In this document: positions 1-12,700 of the stretch, piece after piece
How the letters are laid out: each line of letters starts with the position of its first letter
Position numbering within the stretch: the first letter of the stretch is position 1
DNA from: Otatea glauca
Taxonomy: Eukaryota > Streptophyta > Magnoliopsida > Poales > Poaceae
Assembly (NCBI GenBank): GCA_036346275.1
Contig: CM070720.1
Coordinates: 11,633,278 to 11,697,277 of the forward strand
Direction of reading: 5' to 3'
Length of the DNA stretch: 64,000 nt
Notes under the pieces: model-generated
Seen by the model: the letters and a program-made list of their open reading frames with translations, nothing else
What the model was told of the DNA's origin: nothing
The model's database searches: none
Program-made: the position numbers and the translations under genes

Positions 1-786
1 CATTTACATGCTCATTGCCATGTTTAGGGTAGTATCTTGATCCGTGTATTTCTAGGCTTGCACATGACCCCTGCTAGCATTTTGTTGCTGTGATGCACCT
101 TGCTTAGCTTCTTCGCGCCAACCTTGACAAGGTGCTATGATGCACCTTGCTGTTGTTTATCATGTGGATATGTTTTCACTGTTGTCTATGGATATATGGA
201 TCTTGATGCTATCTTTAGCTTGGTTGTGATCATGATCTTACATTACCTTCTGCATCATGTTCATGCTCTAGATGATCATTTGCCACACTTTTCCTGTATC
301 TTGTCCATTCGTGCCTAGGAACTGGATCCGCTAACCCCGCCAAAAGCATAGATTTGTTGGATGCATATGTGTAGGCTTTCTGGTGAGGAGACCATCATCC
401 TAGGAATATCTCTAAGTCTTCTTCCTCTGCTTTTTGGATCCACTTCAGGTCATTTGCCACTACTTGCTCTACACTGCATTAGGTAAGTACCTCTGAAAAT
501 ATTGATGATAGTGATGGGTCTCTTAGGAGGTTGTGGTTCTTTTGTAGGTAGAGCTTGTGTCCTATTTGTCTAGAGTCTTTTGGTTGGACTTCTAGCATAG
601 TTAGGTTGCTTCTTACCTTGAGCCATCTTGCTCCTTAGAGACCATGTGGTTTTAGATCTTATCTCTTCTCCTCTAGCTTTCTATCTATCTCTTGTGAGGT
701 GAGAGTTTTAGAGTGTGCCTCAAGGGGAGTAGAGTGTGTTCAGGGGGATTTGAGCTTGGGTTTATGAGCTCATATGGTATATCTTG
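1..786 (+). other. Unassigned internal sequence of element A
   Basis: AT-rich sequence with no convincing protein match in any frame. At the corresponding place in element B (before 41778) lie the end of RNase H and the pol stop, and this stretch does not resemble them. Element A therefore either carries a different internal sequence or was rearranged about 10 bp upstream of the shared GGTTTGTATATTATG block. A short 72-codon ORF at 100-318 has no recognisable features and I do not call it a gene. Confidence 0.5.
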
Positions 787-2618
787 AGGGGGAGCTGGTT
801 TGTATATTATGTATTATATATTTTCTTCCAGCATTTCCTTTCTTCTTCTGGGTGACTTTAGGCTTGTTTTCTTGAGTTGAGTTCACTCACTTAGACTTCT
901 GGCATGCCTTCCATGGACCTCTTATCTTGTGCTTTAGGTTGCTATCAAGCGTGATTAGCTGTTCTCTCTTCTCTCTAGGTTGAGTTCCCTCACAGTCTTA
1001 TAAGTCTAGCAGGTATTGGACCTCCTGGGTAGACAGGGTCTGTGTGCACTCCTTAGTTGGGATCTAGAGTCAGCTTTCCTATGTCACCACTGGGAAGATA
1101 AGAGCGAGTCTGAGCCGTAGTGAGTCTCTTCTATCTTATCTATGCTCAATAGCCATCCAGTTTTGCAGTTTCTCGACTTCTCCTCATTCTGTTTTTCTGG
1201 TTATTATTGAGTTCATTCAGTTTTTCTTTGTGCCTAATCTTGATAATAACTCAACTTTAACCAGATTTGAGCTTAAAATTGATTCATTTGTTGAGGGGGA
1301 GTTTGGGAATCTGTTCATGTATTGCATTTAGACTGTATTTTCTGTTTTATGAGCTTTGTCTATTATGCAATTGATTTGTTCTTCATGCTATACACCATGC
1401 TACATCATTTGAAGAAAATCACTAGCTTAGGTATGTCCAAGTTCATTTAACTTGCTAAGCTTAAAAATGAAATAAGCCTTAAATGAAAAACTTGATGAAA
1501 CTTGTTGCTTTTACTTGCTAGGTTTCTTCTCTAGAGGTTTGTGCCATAATTTGAGAAATTTTGGAGTTCTCTAGAGTCCCTATAGCAACTTGGGTGAAAC
1601 TAGTTTGATCCATGCTAGAGTCCTTCAATTGCTCATGAATCATTGTGCAAAAAAAAAATTAAACAAAATTGACTCTTCTTGTGCACATATGACTCAACAC
1701 CTTGCATTCACAAGACCGCTTCACATTGCACTTGGGATGAACTTGGAATACATCGTGTTTGACCTAGACCATCCTCTTAAGAGTTCATCTTGAGATGGTC
1801 GCATACGGCTTGAGTCAATTGGTTGTCAAAAGAAAATGCAAATAAATTAAAAACAAAGACATATGTGGGTAAAGAATGCAAATAATGTCAAACATTTGCA
1901 CCCCGCTATGTCTTGTATGATGATAAATCAAAATTTGCATTAAGTGATAAATGAGCCCGAAGGACCTTGTATGCTCTTCTAGATTCCCCAAAGTGTTGAG
2001 TAGGTTGAACTCTAGGTTTTCCTTTTGATCCTTAGAGTGGCTATTCTTCTATTTTTGAAACTAAAGCTAAGTGTTGCACTTGTCAAATCTTGCTAAAAAT
2101 GAAATATTCAAAACTAAGCTCGTATTTGCACTTGGACATGTCTTAGTTTAGTCATCTTCTGAAATTGACAAGCTTGGTGTAATATCCTTCCATTTTGATC
2201 AATTGGATAATCTTCAAAGCTCTTTCGATTGCATTTCATGCATACATAAAAACAATTGATGCCTATTTCCAAAAGGGGGAGAAAACGTAGAAAAGGCATC
2301 ACTAAAATGATAAAAATGTGAATGCTTATTTGGTTATTATGATCTTTGTAAAACTATGCTACTACTTCTGTTGGATCATAATCTCATAATCACATTTGAC
2401 ATGTTTAGTTGGATTTTAGAGTTTTTGTTGAAAACTTGCTCTTTCTTAAATTTAACTCTAAAATCTGAATTCCTCTTCGTCAACTTGGTCATGGTTCTAA
2501 TTTCTATCTTTGGACCAAGTTTGACTTTGCAACTAAAAATTGCTTTCTTCTTCATTTTCTTCAAACTCAAATTTATGCCTTTTGTGTGGTTTCTCAATAT
2601 ACTCATCAAGGGGGAGAT
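787..2618 (+). other. Post-pol 3' region of element A
   Basis: About 1.8 kb between the position of the pol stop (by comparison with B) and the 3' LTR. It is conserved between A and B, contains several GGGGGAG tracts (e.g. about 1295 and 2272) and ends in the polypurine tract at 2607-2618. SIRE/Maximus-lineage Copia elements are known for a long region after pol that sometimes holds an env-like ORF; none is readable here. The B counterpart is interrupted by a Gypsy insertion at 42802. Confidence 0.7.
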
Positions 2619-4259
2619 TGAAAGACCATGTGGAGGTCCATCCATGTTTGTGATGAGTATTTGACTTTATTTGAGCAAGGTGTGCTCAAGTTTGAGTTTG
2701 ATTTGGATTGATTTTCAAAATGAAGCAATTTGTGTTGTCTCTGCCAGGAGTGGCAGTACCGGTCGTATGGACGCGGTAGTGATGAGTTGGATGGTTTATT
2801 GCACATCTTTGTGGGCATTGCTATGTGAGGAGTTTCCTTGTCTTTGATGGTTGCAGGATGACAGTGCTAGGTCATGGTGAGGCGAAGGATGACCGGGACT
2901 AGGCGAGGAGCGTCGGAGGTCCAGACGGTTGGGAGATCGCCGGAAGATGATCGAAGACGGAGTCCGGGCAAGTTAAGAAGACAAGGAAAGGAGTTGATGC
3001 TAGATAGATGCCGCGTGGATCAATGAGGGCCGTCGGATTGAGGTCTAGTTGATAGGTTAGCGGGTCTAGGTAGTATGCTTTGAAAACAGTGCAAGAAAAC
3101 CCGGTATGTGTGTGGGTTTTGGGTTAGCCCTTGCATGGCTGTGTGTGTGGGTTAATCCTAGCCCTTAGATGAGTGCTCTAGGGTTGAGGGACTCATCCAA
3201 GGGTGGTAGGTGGCCCAAGAGTAGTATAAATAGGGGTGGAGGGGTAGCCTCCTTCCCTTGAAGGTGTGTTGAGGTTTTTGATGCTCATTTGAGCTTTGCC
3301 CACATGAATGTGAGGCTTTGTAACCTCCCCTTCCAGAAATAAAAGTTTTATCCATCCACCTCTGAATTTATTTTGCGCATTTACATTATGTCTTTACTTT
3401 ACGCAATTTAAATTCTGCATTTACTTTCCATAATTACATTCCATAATTTACTTTCAAGTAATTTGGATTTGCCTCCCCTCCTTCTAAATGCTGCTGATCT
3501 TGGATGTTTTGAGTGTGTTCATATGGTTTTACATCTCTTTTGCACTCTTGGATTGAGTAGAGAACATCTTTTCTTTCAAGTTCCAACTTTGTTCAGAACT
3601 TGTTCTTCGCACGGCAGTCAGTTTTTGATTTTTTTAAAAATATAGAAAAATCCTTTTCGAGTTATTCTTGTTGGAGGAGGTGCAGGACTCTGATATACAC
3701 CTACAGAAACATTTTGGAGTTCACTTGTTGCACCGTTTGGGCGCCATGAGGTGAAAACCGAGCCCCAAACTTTCTGCTCGAAGTTCTTGAGCATACTGTG
3801 TTCTTAGATTTTTCCTATTTTTTCTGTATGGATTTTTGAGGAGAAATTTGGTGGAGTTCTTCCCGACTCTGGTGCTCATAGGGAAAAAAATTCTCAGAAT
3901 TTTGTGATCTGCAGAAACCCACCAATCTCCTGTGTAAATTGAGGACAAGTTCTGAAAATTCTGCTTTTGCTTTTCTGTAAGTGACTTTTGTGATTTGAAT
4001 TGATGTCCTTTCTAAAAGCAAGAGTTTGAATTGATTCCTCTTTATCTTAGACACTAGACAACCAGGATTGTGACTCAAAAATCCCCACATGTTTTATGGT
4101 ACTTATCCATGCAAGTTTGGGGTACACATAGTTGTCTAGTTTTTCGGGTTTTTCACAATTTCTTTTGAGCGATCTTGTCGAGGTTTTTGTTAGAGTATTT
4201 TGGGGGAATTTTTATTTGCGACCATTCCCCCCCCCTCTGTTCGCCATCTCGGTCCTTCA
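2619..4259 (+). repeat. 3' LTR of Copia element A (1641 bp)
   Basis: Begins TGAAAGACC and ends GGTCCTTCA, so the ends are near-perfect inverted repeats with the TG...CA termini of LTRs. The same LTR occurs at 24075-25703, 34167-35808 and 50468-52105, with a diverged relative at 57330-59204. A TATA box (TATAAATA, 3225-3232) and an AATAAA signal at 3338 fit a U3-R promoter and polyadenylation region. The minus-strand ORF of about 91 codons at 3815-4090 recurs in the other copies only because the LTR does. Confidence 0.93.
3225..3232 (+). promoter_or_regulatory. TATA box of the A/B Copia LTR
   Basis: TATAAATA followed by GGGG, conserved in every copy of this LTR: 24677-24684, 34773-34780, 51071-51078, and 58296-58303 in the diverged solo LTR. 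It lies about 600 bp into the LTR. It is the likely Pol II promoter core, inferred from sequence only. Confidence 0.7.
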
Positions 4260-5583
4260 CAAACATTGTTTGATTCTTTCAAATATCACACTAAGGGGGA
4301 GTCAAATTTGCCTGTCATGCATATCTTGCTAGCCTTGTTTGATCAAAAGAAATCACTAGTGCTGAATAACATTAAAGCTATATTATAAAATTAAATAGGT
4401 TCTCTTGAAAAACTAATAGTCATAAAATTGCTGCTGAAAGCCTTCTCTTTCTCTAGTATAATACTACACTTTCCTAAAAACACAGTAATTAGGTTAGGTA
4501 AGTTTCAGAAGGAAAATACTTATATAAATAAGAACTCTTGAAAACCTAAATAACTCAGCACATCAGTTCTCTTTTCTTGAGCTTGAAGTTAATCATACTC
4601 ATGCTCTTATGAAAATTACGGCTCATACATTTCCTTTTGAAATCCAACATCTCCTGAATTTATCGATATTAAGATTATTCTAAGATCCCTCTAAAAAGGT
4701 TTGTGTGTTTTTCTTAAAAGAGAGATCTCAGAAAATCTTTAAGAAATTAGTTATATCTGTATTTTCAAGTACAACGGACTACTGAACCTAACCGAGAGTT
4801 TTCCAACTACGGCGGACCAAGTGTGTCTTATACGGACACGGTCCGGCGCAAATGGAAAAACATCAGGAATCGGTCCGGCGCAGATAAAGGATGTTCAGAT
4901 CTATCTAAAAAATATTGTCCGAAGCTTGTATGGCAATAACTCTGTTTTCTAAGCTCTTATCTTTTTCAAATCGTGTTCATCTCAAAACTCTAAAAGATCT
5001 CTTCCTTGCTATATTCTTCAAAATCCTATTCTTAGGACTTATCTTTGCTAAACCTATCCGAATCTGGTAACCTTGTTCCTTGGATTCTCTGTTTTCCAAC
5101 CCCACCATAAAGAGACTTCCTTCAAAACCGGGTAGTTACAGTCATCTCTTTCCCCATATGTTGTCCGTACTCAAAACGACTGCAATAACTTCCTTATTTT
5201 ACTCCTCGCATTATGCACTACTTATAGCTTCATCTTCTTCAGAAGCCTCTCAAACCTCTTTGATCCACAAATCTTCTCGCAAGATTGTTCTTGAGCACAA
5301 AAACCCTCTGCTCACCGAAGCTCATCCTGACCGGGCGATTGACAACGGTGTCCCTGCGTGCTCACGACAAGGCATTGCGTCTAGGGTTTTGTAAGTTCTT
5401 CAATCTTTATATCTTATCTTTGTTTAGACTGAAACCCTAAGTTAGAAATCGTCTCTTAAGGTCTTCTTCTTGTTCTTTAGGGTGTTCTTTAGCTCTTGCG
5501 TTTTGCATTGTCTGCAAACAGCCTTCTTGTCTGTCAACCAAATCAGCTCAGTTTTTCTGCTTGAAAAAGAAGTCTAAATCAAA
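4260..5583 (+). other. Host element H, region upstream of its ORF
   Basis: AT-rich, without a convincing ORF. It starts at the right junction of Copia A and runs to the H ORF start. A GGGGGAG tract at about 4293 resembles post-pol sequence of SIRE-like Copia elements. At 4809-4849 (GGCGGACC...GGTCCGGCGC) and 4868-4881 (GGTCCGGCGC) it carries the same words that make hairpins in the H LTR at 52793-53381. The H pol genes, if they exist, would lie left of Copia A and outside the window. The 104-codon ORF at 5080-5394 has no recognisable features. Confidence 0.45.
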
Positions 5584-7430
5584 ATGAGTTCTCAGAATCC
5601 TGACAAGAGAGGTCTTTTTGGAAAAATTGCTGATAAAGTCAAAGGGAAAAAGAGAGCCAAAACAGACAGATCCAGTCAAACTCAGCAGTCTGGTGGTGTA
5701 GTAAAGAAAGTAACTACTAAACCATCAAAAAGAGGAAAACAACCAGTGCAACATGATTCGACCTCTTCTTCAGATGACAGTGATTATCAACCAAGTGCAA
5801 ACATATCCTCTAATGAAGAAATAGAGCTTAGTGGTGAAATTTACATGATTTGTGGGCATGAGCTAGCTGTTTTAGGTGGAAAGAAACTAAGAGCTACTAG
5901 ATTGGTGCTTGAAAGGATCTGGTTTCCTTTTGATAGACCTTCCTTTAATGAGCAATTCATCACCACATTCCAGAGAAACATATATATGGGCTACAAAAAC
6001 AGTAAAAATAGGAATGGTAAACTCCTGTCAGCTCTATGCAAGCATCAATATGTTGATTGGAACCAGATTAGCTCAGTTCTAGAATCAAATAGAATTCTAG
6101 ATTGTGTCATATCAACTCCAGGCCTTGCTGCCCTAATGTCTTCTGCTTGGCCAGCCTGGAATGAAAACAGAATTATGGAATTCTATGCATCCTTGTTAGT
6201 GAACAAGAATAGACACTATATTCTGTTTACTATTGATGAAAATAAGAGAAAAGTGAAATCACCTCAGTTTGAAGCAGCTATTGGAGCCTCAAGTTCCTTG
6301 CTAAACAGAACTAGGATTCATGATAGGATGTTTCCTAGAAATAGTTGGAGGCAGATTGGTGACATGCCTGACTTGCAAGTATCTGCTCACATCTACAGAA
6401 ATATCCATGAGGCTGGTTTTAATGCTAATAAGGTTCATTGTTTAACTGCCGAGGCCAAGACTCTGCTCCTGATCCTTAGACACACAATTTACCCTAAATC
6501 TGGCTACAAGGAGGGAGTAACTCCATGTCTTGCTTGCCTGCTGCATCTAATTCTGTCAAGACAACCCATTGATCTGACAGACTATATTTTTGGAGAAATG
6601 GAAGAAGCTATTTACAGAAAAATGGGCAGCCCTCTACCTTTTGCCATGCAAATCACTCAGATGTTATTGGCTCAAGGTATCATCTCACTGCTTGAGATGG
6701 ACAGGGATTTCAACTCTAGACCAAAGCAATACAAAATGTCCAAGCCAGTTGCTCAAGATGAAAGGCCAGCTAGACTTTCTACTCCATTACTAGTAATTCA
6801 TGAGCCAAGTGCTCAAGAAGGCACTGAGATACATAGAAATTCAGATGATGATGGTGGAGCTCCAAGTCACATCTATCATACTTAGGAATACATTTTTCCA
6901 GCTCCTGACTTTCCACATACTCCTCTGAAAACTCAACTATAGCTCAAACATCATAGTCAGCAAAGGTTTGGACAATCTGAACATACTGAAATCCATGTTA
7001 GCTCAGAGTCTCATCATGAAGATGAGGAAGTGCACAAATTACAAGAACTAGCAGCTGTAGCTAGGTTCATGGAGGGTCAAAGATTCCCATTAGCAGCCCA
7101 TGAACATGACGCAGGTGGTTCTAGGCTACCTCAGGGTCATATGCCAACATTTTCTCAGAACTCAGATGAGGATTCTCACTATTCTCAATTTACTGAACCC
7201 GAGTCCACTCATGATTTTGGTCAACAACCATCTTGATGGGATCCTCAGCCTGGTTGGTTCACTTCTTTTGAGCAACAATACAACACTGACCTTAGACATG
7301 CACAAGAAAGCTTTGAAGAAGAAAGGAGGTTTGCACCCCAGAGACATAATGAGCAGATGATAGCCATCCAACAATAGCAAAGAATTATTGCAAAAGATCT
7401 GCCAAGACCAAGCAAATCTCAGAGATGAAA
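5584..7430 (+). pseudogene. H element ORF, env-position 'plant transposon protein'-like, interrupted
   Basis: An open frame of 433 codons (5584-6885) starting in good context (TCAAAATGAG). Readable coding sequence continues in the same frame past TAG at 6883, TAG at 6940, TGA at 7234 and TAG at 7375, until solo LTR X cuts it at 7430. The first 30 residues are basic (GLFGKIADKVKGKK). A Ser/Asp-rich linker follows at about 58-80, then a helix-rich globular part with SAWPAWNEN near 187 and LTAEAKTLLLIL near 287. I see no signal peptide, membrane segment, DDE triad or zinc finger. The helical block at about 285-365 (long hydrophobic helix, then SPLPFAMQITQML) resembles in layout the 'putative plant transposon protein' domain found in the env position of SIRE-like Copia elements; this is inference. 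The C-terminal part resumes at 23435 and again at 33526. An Athila/Tat ORF1-type protein is the alternative. Function unknown. Confidence 0.6.
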
Positions 7431-9758
7431 TGTAACATTCCAAAATTTTGGATTTTAGAATGTTTGAATTTCAAAATCCACCATTTGCAATTTCTTTGAA
7501 TTAATTTCAGCTTAATTTGAATTTTCTATTTATAAAAGGATTTTAATTAGGCTCAAGGTTCATTATGCTGCAAGGAATTTTTCTGTATTTTTGGAGATTT
7601 TTCTGAATTTATTTGATATTTATTTGAATTTATGTGCTTTTATTTGAATTTCTGGAATTTCTTTAATTCGGAAAATGATTTATTTTCAAAAACCCTTTTT
7701 GGGCCGAATCTCCCGCGGCCCATCTCTTTTTCCCGCCTCGTTCGCCTCCGCCCGCTCGCTCCTCCTCCTCGCCGCGCTTAGCCGCCGCGCGCGTTGGCCC
7801 GACCCGTCTTGAAACCCTAGCGCCGTGGGCGTTGGATCTCGATCTGGCGGTCGAGACTCACCCGCGTGGCCACACGCGTGTGAGCCGTCTGATCGGTGCC
7901 GCGTGGACAGCTAGCGTTGCGCCACGTCGCCTCCGTCTTCTTGGTAGGACTCATCCGCCGTCGCCGAATCCGCAATCTCGCCGTGATTTCCTCGCCGCGC
8001 GTTGTATCCGCACAAATCATCGCCTCCGCGCCTATTTAAAGCACCGCACCCGTTCCCCTCTCCCGTTTTCCGAGAATCGCCGCTGTGCGCCGCCCCGAGC
8101 TCCACTTTTGCGCCGTCGTGCCCGAGGATCTTCCCCGCCGTCTTTCTTTCTCGCCGGTGAGCCTCCGCCGCTTATTTTGGTCTCTTCGAGTTCCCTGCGT
8201 CTCCCTCTTTCTTTTTCCCCATATCCGAGCGCGTCTCGTCGCGTTTTGCTCCGACGGCATCGCCTTCTTCTTCGCCTCCGGCCTTGCCCGCACCAAGCGC
8301 GCCGCCGCCTCGCGCCGTCATTCCTCGTCGATGAGCCGTGGCGTCGATCTTCGCGTCGCGCGCCACGCCGCAGCCGCGGCCGCACCCGCGTCCGCGCAGA
8401 TCCGATCCGATCGGGCGGCCGGATGCGCGACCGTGGCAAGCCCACGTCGGCCGCCACCTCAGCCCAGCGTGGCGGCGCGTCGGCAACGCGTCGGCGACCA
8501 CGTCGACCCTAGCCCGCGCGTGTCGCCACCTCGGTAGTGCGCCTCGTCACCCCTAGATCTCCTCGGTGAACGCAGTCCACCGTGAGCCGAGTCTCTGACT
8601 CGTGGGCCCCACGTGTCAGCGGCATTTCTTTTTCTTTTTCTGATTTTCCAGAAAATCCAAAATTCCAGCCAATCACGTGCTGCCACGTGTCAGCCTCTCT
8701 GATTTTCTCTGATTTTCTGATCTGGGAATCTTCCAGGACCCCGTTCTCCTTCGTTCGAGCTCCGATTCCAGTGATTCAAATTTCTAAATTCATCTAAATT
8801 CAAGATCTATCTTCCAGTACCATTATTTTCAATTTTTGAATTTTATTTGAATTTTTTTATTTATTTGCTCGTTTGGCGTGTAGACGACGATCAAGCTCAA
8901 GCAAACCAACATTCAGAGGTAGATCCAGCAAGAGGCAGCGAAGGCAAGTCTTCCTTGAACATATTGATCCCAAATTTTACAAAATGCCTATATTGTTTTA
9001 AATTATGCATGCTTACTTTATGCAATGTACTTTAAACATAGTTTTAGAGTATAGTTAAATTCCAGTTTGTTATACCCTCATTGGTATTGATCATGTCGAA
9101 CCTTTGACACCCTAGATGATATATATACTAGCTATTTTATTTGGTGATATCCAGTAGATTAGCATGGAACGGTAGAATTGCTTAGTCCAGCTTAAGCGTT
9201 TCGGTATTGTGCCAATATGGGAATCATTTCAAATGTTGTTTAAACTTATTTGTGAAAGTGCGGCAATTGGTGTTGCTGCTGTGGTTTAAATGAATTAAAG
9301 TGGAAATGGTTTAGACCGGGGCGGATGGATGTTTGGCGGGTGCAAAAAGCACGAGACCTTGGTATGTGAATGTTCCGCCCTAGTCAATTAAGGACCGAAG
9401 CGTGTGTTACCATGGACCGAGCACTACCGTACAACCACAAGTCTATATGGGTACGACCTGGCTAAATAATTTGTGCGTCTCATTATTAGCTTCGCCAGTT
9501 GGTGAGTGCGGATGTTGGCAGCGCAAGAGGGGCTTCAGATCTTTGGCGGCTAGAACCCTAACAAATGTGAAACCTTAGCGGGCGAGGTTAATAGTGGGGT
9601 TGTGCATTGTAAAGGCCTTGTCATGATCTCTCTGTAGACACACCAAAGGAAGTGTGTTAAGTGCATGGCAACAAGAGTCGATCATGTCTTGTGGGTAAAG
9701 TGTACACACTCTGCAGAGTTAAAACTACTTAAGTAGCCGTGCCCACTGTCAAGGGCAG
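7431..9758 (+). repeat. Solo LTR X (Gypsy, Tekay-like), left part
   Basis: Starts TGTAACATTCC directly after TGAAA (7426-7430). The LTR resumes at 22731 and ends CCCGACA at 23434, followed by the same TGAAA (23435-23439). That 5-bp target duplication proves a single LTR of about 3.03 kb (2328 + 704 bp) with no internal region left, i.e. a solo LTR. Its far end (about 9690-9758) is distantly similar to 12700-12780 in the LTR of element G, so both belong to one broad family. A CpG-rich block at 7690-8600 gives long ORFs on both strands that are composition artefacts. A TATA-like TATTTAAAG lies at 8033. Confidence 0.88.
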
Positions 9759-12700
9759 TGTAACACCCTAATTTTTGCTCTAGTTTAAATTTTGAGAGTA
9801 TTTTTGATTTTGTGAATTCTTGAGAATTTATCGAAATTTATTTGGAATTACTCAAAACTAGCCTTCCTTGAAAACAATTAAATAATGTATAAGTTCTAGC
9901 AAAGTTTTATTAAAAATATTTTATTTGAGTTCCAAATATCTCAAGGTATTTTCTGAATTTTTCTAGAATTTTTCTGCTATTTTAAAAGTCCCAAATGAAT
10001 TAAATGAATTTCTAGAATTATTTTTATTGAAAAGGTTTTAAAAATGGCTATGAATGATAATGGGCCGAGCCCATTCTTGTGGCGTCGCCACCCATCCGCG
10101 CGAAACCCTACCGCGCCACCGTGAACCGCTCGATCTTGATCGAACGCTTGCGCGTGTGCCACGTCGTTTAGCGATCGCGAGCCATCCGATCCAATCCGCG
10201 GACGCCCGTGATTGCGCCACGCCGGCCGCTCACGTGAGATCACCGAGCTAACGCCGCCGACCGCTACCGCTTGTTTCGCCACCGTAGCGCGCGCACGCCG
10301 AGGCCCCTTAAAGTGCACCGAGTAGCGCGTCGCGTAACTTTTTCGCCGCGCGTCTTTGACACCTTGCACGCACGCCAAGACCCTCTCTAGCGCTGAACGA
10401 GCTCGCCGTAGTTGTTCCCTGCACCGCCATCGTTCTCCGTCGTTTGCGTCGCCGCCGTCCACTTCCGCCGTTGTTGAGGTCACCGGGTACCGATCTCGTC
10501 GAGACGCGTCGAACGCGCCACTTCTTCACGCCGGAACGCCCGCAACGCCGCCGACGTCCTCGTCTTCCTCGCCGGCGACTGTTCCTTCGCGCCGCCGCTG
10601 ACCTCACCAACTTCCGCCGGCCGTCCGATCCTCATCGCTCGGTTTTGGTGAGTCCACGATCCACTTCTCTGCTTACGCTTGGATTAAATTATAGACGTTA
10701 GATCCGTAATGTGCGCGAGATTAGATCTCGACATTAGGCTATTAGTAGATCTTGACCGCTTGATCGGGTTGAACGGTAGAGATTAGATCTAGTCTCTCAG
10801 AACTTGGTTACATCTCACCGTTGGATCGTTAGTGTATGCATAGGATTGAGCCACGCCAAGCCGTGAATAGTAAACAGCCTCGGTAACTGAGCCGCTCGGA
10901 TCGGATATAAACGGTTGAGTTCGATCTGGTTTTGCCCTAGGATCCGCGCTGCTCGATTTGAACGTCGCGCGCGTGGTAGCGCCGCACCTTCATCCAATCT
11001 CGCCGACGCGTGGTTGCTTTGACCGCAGCAGCAGACCGATCCGCCGTTGCTTTGGGCGCGCCGCGCGATCGTGCCGCGTGGCTACGAGTAAATCGAGGCG
11101 CCGCCGCGTCGGTGCGAATCCAACCGCTGGATTTAGGCCGACACCGGATGTGCGACGCGTGGGGCGTGGAGCCCGTCGCCGCTACCGATGCGTGGTCGAT
11201 CACCGGATGCGCGACGCGTGTCGCACGATCTCGGTCTTATTGCGCGCGCGCGCGTGAGGATCTCGACCGTCGGTTTTAGCGAACGGTCCGATTTTGCCGC
11301 GCGTTCGCAGCGCTTCGGAACCAAGTCCACGCTAGACCGTGAGCCGAGCCGTGAACCCACCCATAGATCAGAGCGACGTGGCGGCCTCGGCGTGCACGCG
11401 TCGTCCGACGCTATCGTCCGACGCCATAAATATTTTCATATATAAAAATATTTCGACGGAAATTATTTCGGTGCTGACGTCATCATGAGGCATGCTGACG
11501 TCATAAATGCGAATTTCAAGTATAAAAATAATTTGGAAAAATCGGATTTTCTAATTTCAGATTTTTGATTTTATTCAAAACTTCAAATGACTATAACTTT
11601 TGCATTTTAACTCGGATTTGGGTGATTCAAATTTCTAAAAATTCATAAAATTGTGATCTATTTAATGATGAATTTTATTTGAATTTTGAGATTATCTAGT
11701 CGTCTGTATTAGCTATTTATTGCATATTTTATTTGAACGCGTGAGACGCAAATTTACCTAAGGTTTCAAGAAGAATTAGTCGCTCAAGACCAAGCTTCTA
11801 ACACGACCGCAGCTCTTTGAAGGCAAGTGATGCTTTGATCATTTTGATCCCAGATTTTAAAATGTAATTTATGCTTTGAAACTATGCATGCTAATTATTT
11901 AAAATGAATTTAAATTAATTTGGGATAATGTAGTTAATCAACCCATTTTGTTATGCCACCTTGAATTATTAATTGTATGCCTAGATCATTGTCACCCTAA
12001 GTTTTGATTATATTAGTTGGATGTTAATATTGTGCCAACACGGAGGCTAGACCGTGAGTAGATGCTTAGCCTTGCAACGAATCATGAATGATCTTTCGGA
12101 AAAATGCTACAATATTGATTAAAGACATATTGAATGTATTTTGAAAAGTGGTGTGATGATGCCACATGTTGAGATTGAGGTACAAAGAACTCGTGTGGTT
12201 CCGCATCGATATTGAGTTATTGGCCGCATGTGTTGCACAATAATCAACCTGGGTGGAAAATGATTTAGACTGGGGCAAGTGGCAAGAGGTCAGTGCGTGG
12301 GCCTGTGTGGCATTGGGTTGTTGAGTGATGTGAGTCTGTGTGCCACATTGGGTGTGTGCCATCGTTGAGTGTTGAAAGTCTTGCCTTGGTCGATTAAGGA
12401 CTTCACCTTGCAAGCCTTTGATCCGAGTCAACCGCACAACCACATGCCCGACATGGGATGCACCTAGTTGACTAGGGTTCGATATCTTTCCTCCGATACC
12501 TCGGGGACAAGACACGTGGGTGTATCTGTATGGGGAGCGTACTGTGCTACGGCTTGGTGCCCATCCAACGGTGATTGGCCGGTCCTATACTTGACTCTGT
12601 GTGAGGAAGTGATAGTGAAGGCAATACCGAGAGGTTCTTTAGTTAAGGTAGAAGTTCTAAAAAGCTTTGTTGCGACAATCACCTGTGTGGTGAGCGGCTG

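Larger units (their letters stand above)
1..4259 (+). mobile_element. Copia element A, 3' part (SIRE/Maximus-like)
   Basis: The 3' end of a Ty1/Copia retrotransposon whose 5' part lies outside the window. Bases from about 787 to 2618 are nearly identical to 41778-42801 joined to 49656-50467 of Copia element B, and 2619-4259 is the same LTR as in B. A purine tract (CAAGGGGGAGAT, 2607-2618) directly precedes the LTR, which fixes the + orientation and makes this the 3' LTR. No coding domain is recognisable here. The right flank begins CAAAC at 4260; the matching left target duplication would be upstream of the window. Confidence 0.85.

Noticed and set aside
3721..4090. Minus-strand ORF of 75-91 codons repeated near 25165-25534, 35270-35639 and 51479-51793
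   Set aside because: It recurs only because the LTR recurs. It lies antisense to the transcribed LTR, lacks a recognisable domain and changes length in the fourth copy.
7817..8686. Overlapping ORFs of up to 226 codons on both strands
   Set aside because: They lie in the CpG-rich block of solo LTR X, where stop codons are rare by composition. Products are Arg/Ala/Pro-rich without domain structure and overlap on both strands.
9977..11445. ORFs of 60-168 codons on both strands in the G LTR (also 19343-20673 and 29381-30887)
   Set aside because: The same LTR segment in the other two copies has different frames and lengths, so there is no conserved product; again GC-driven.
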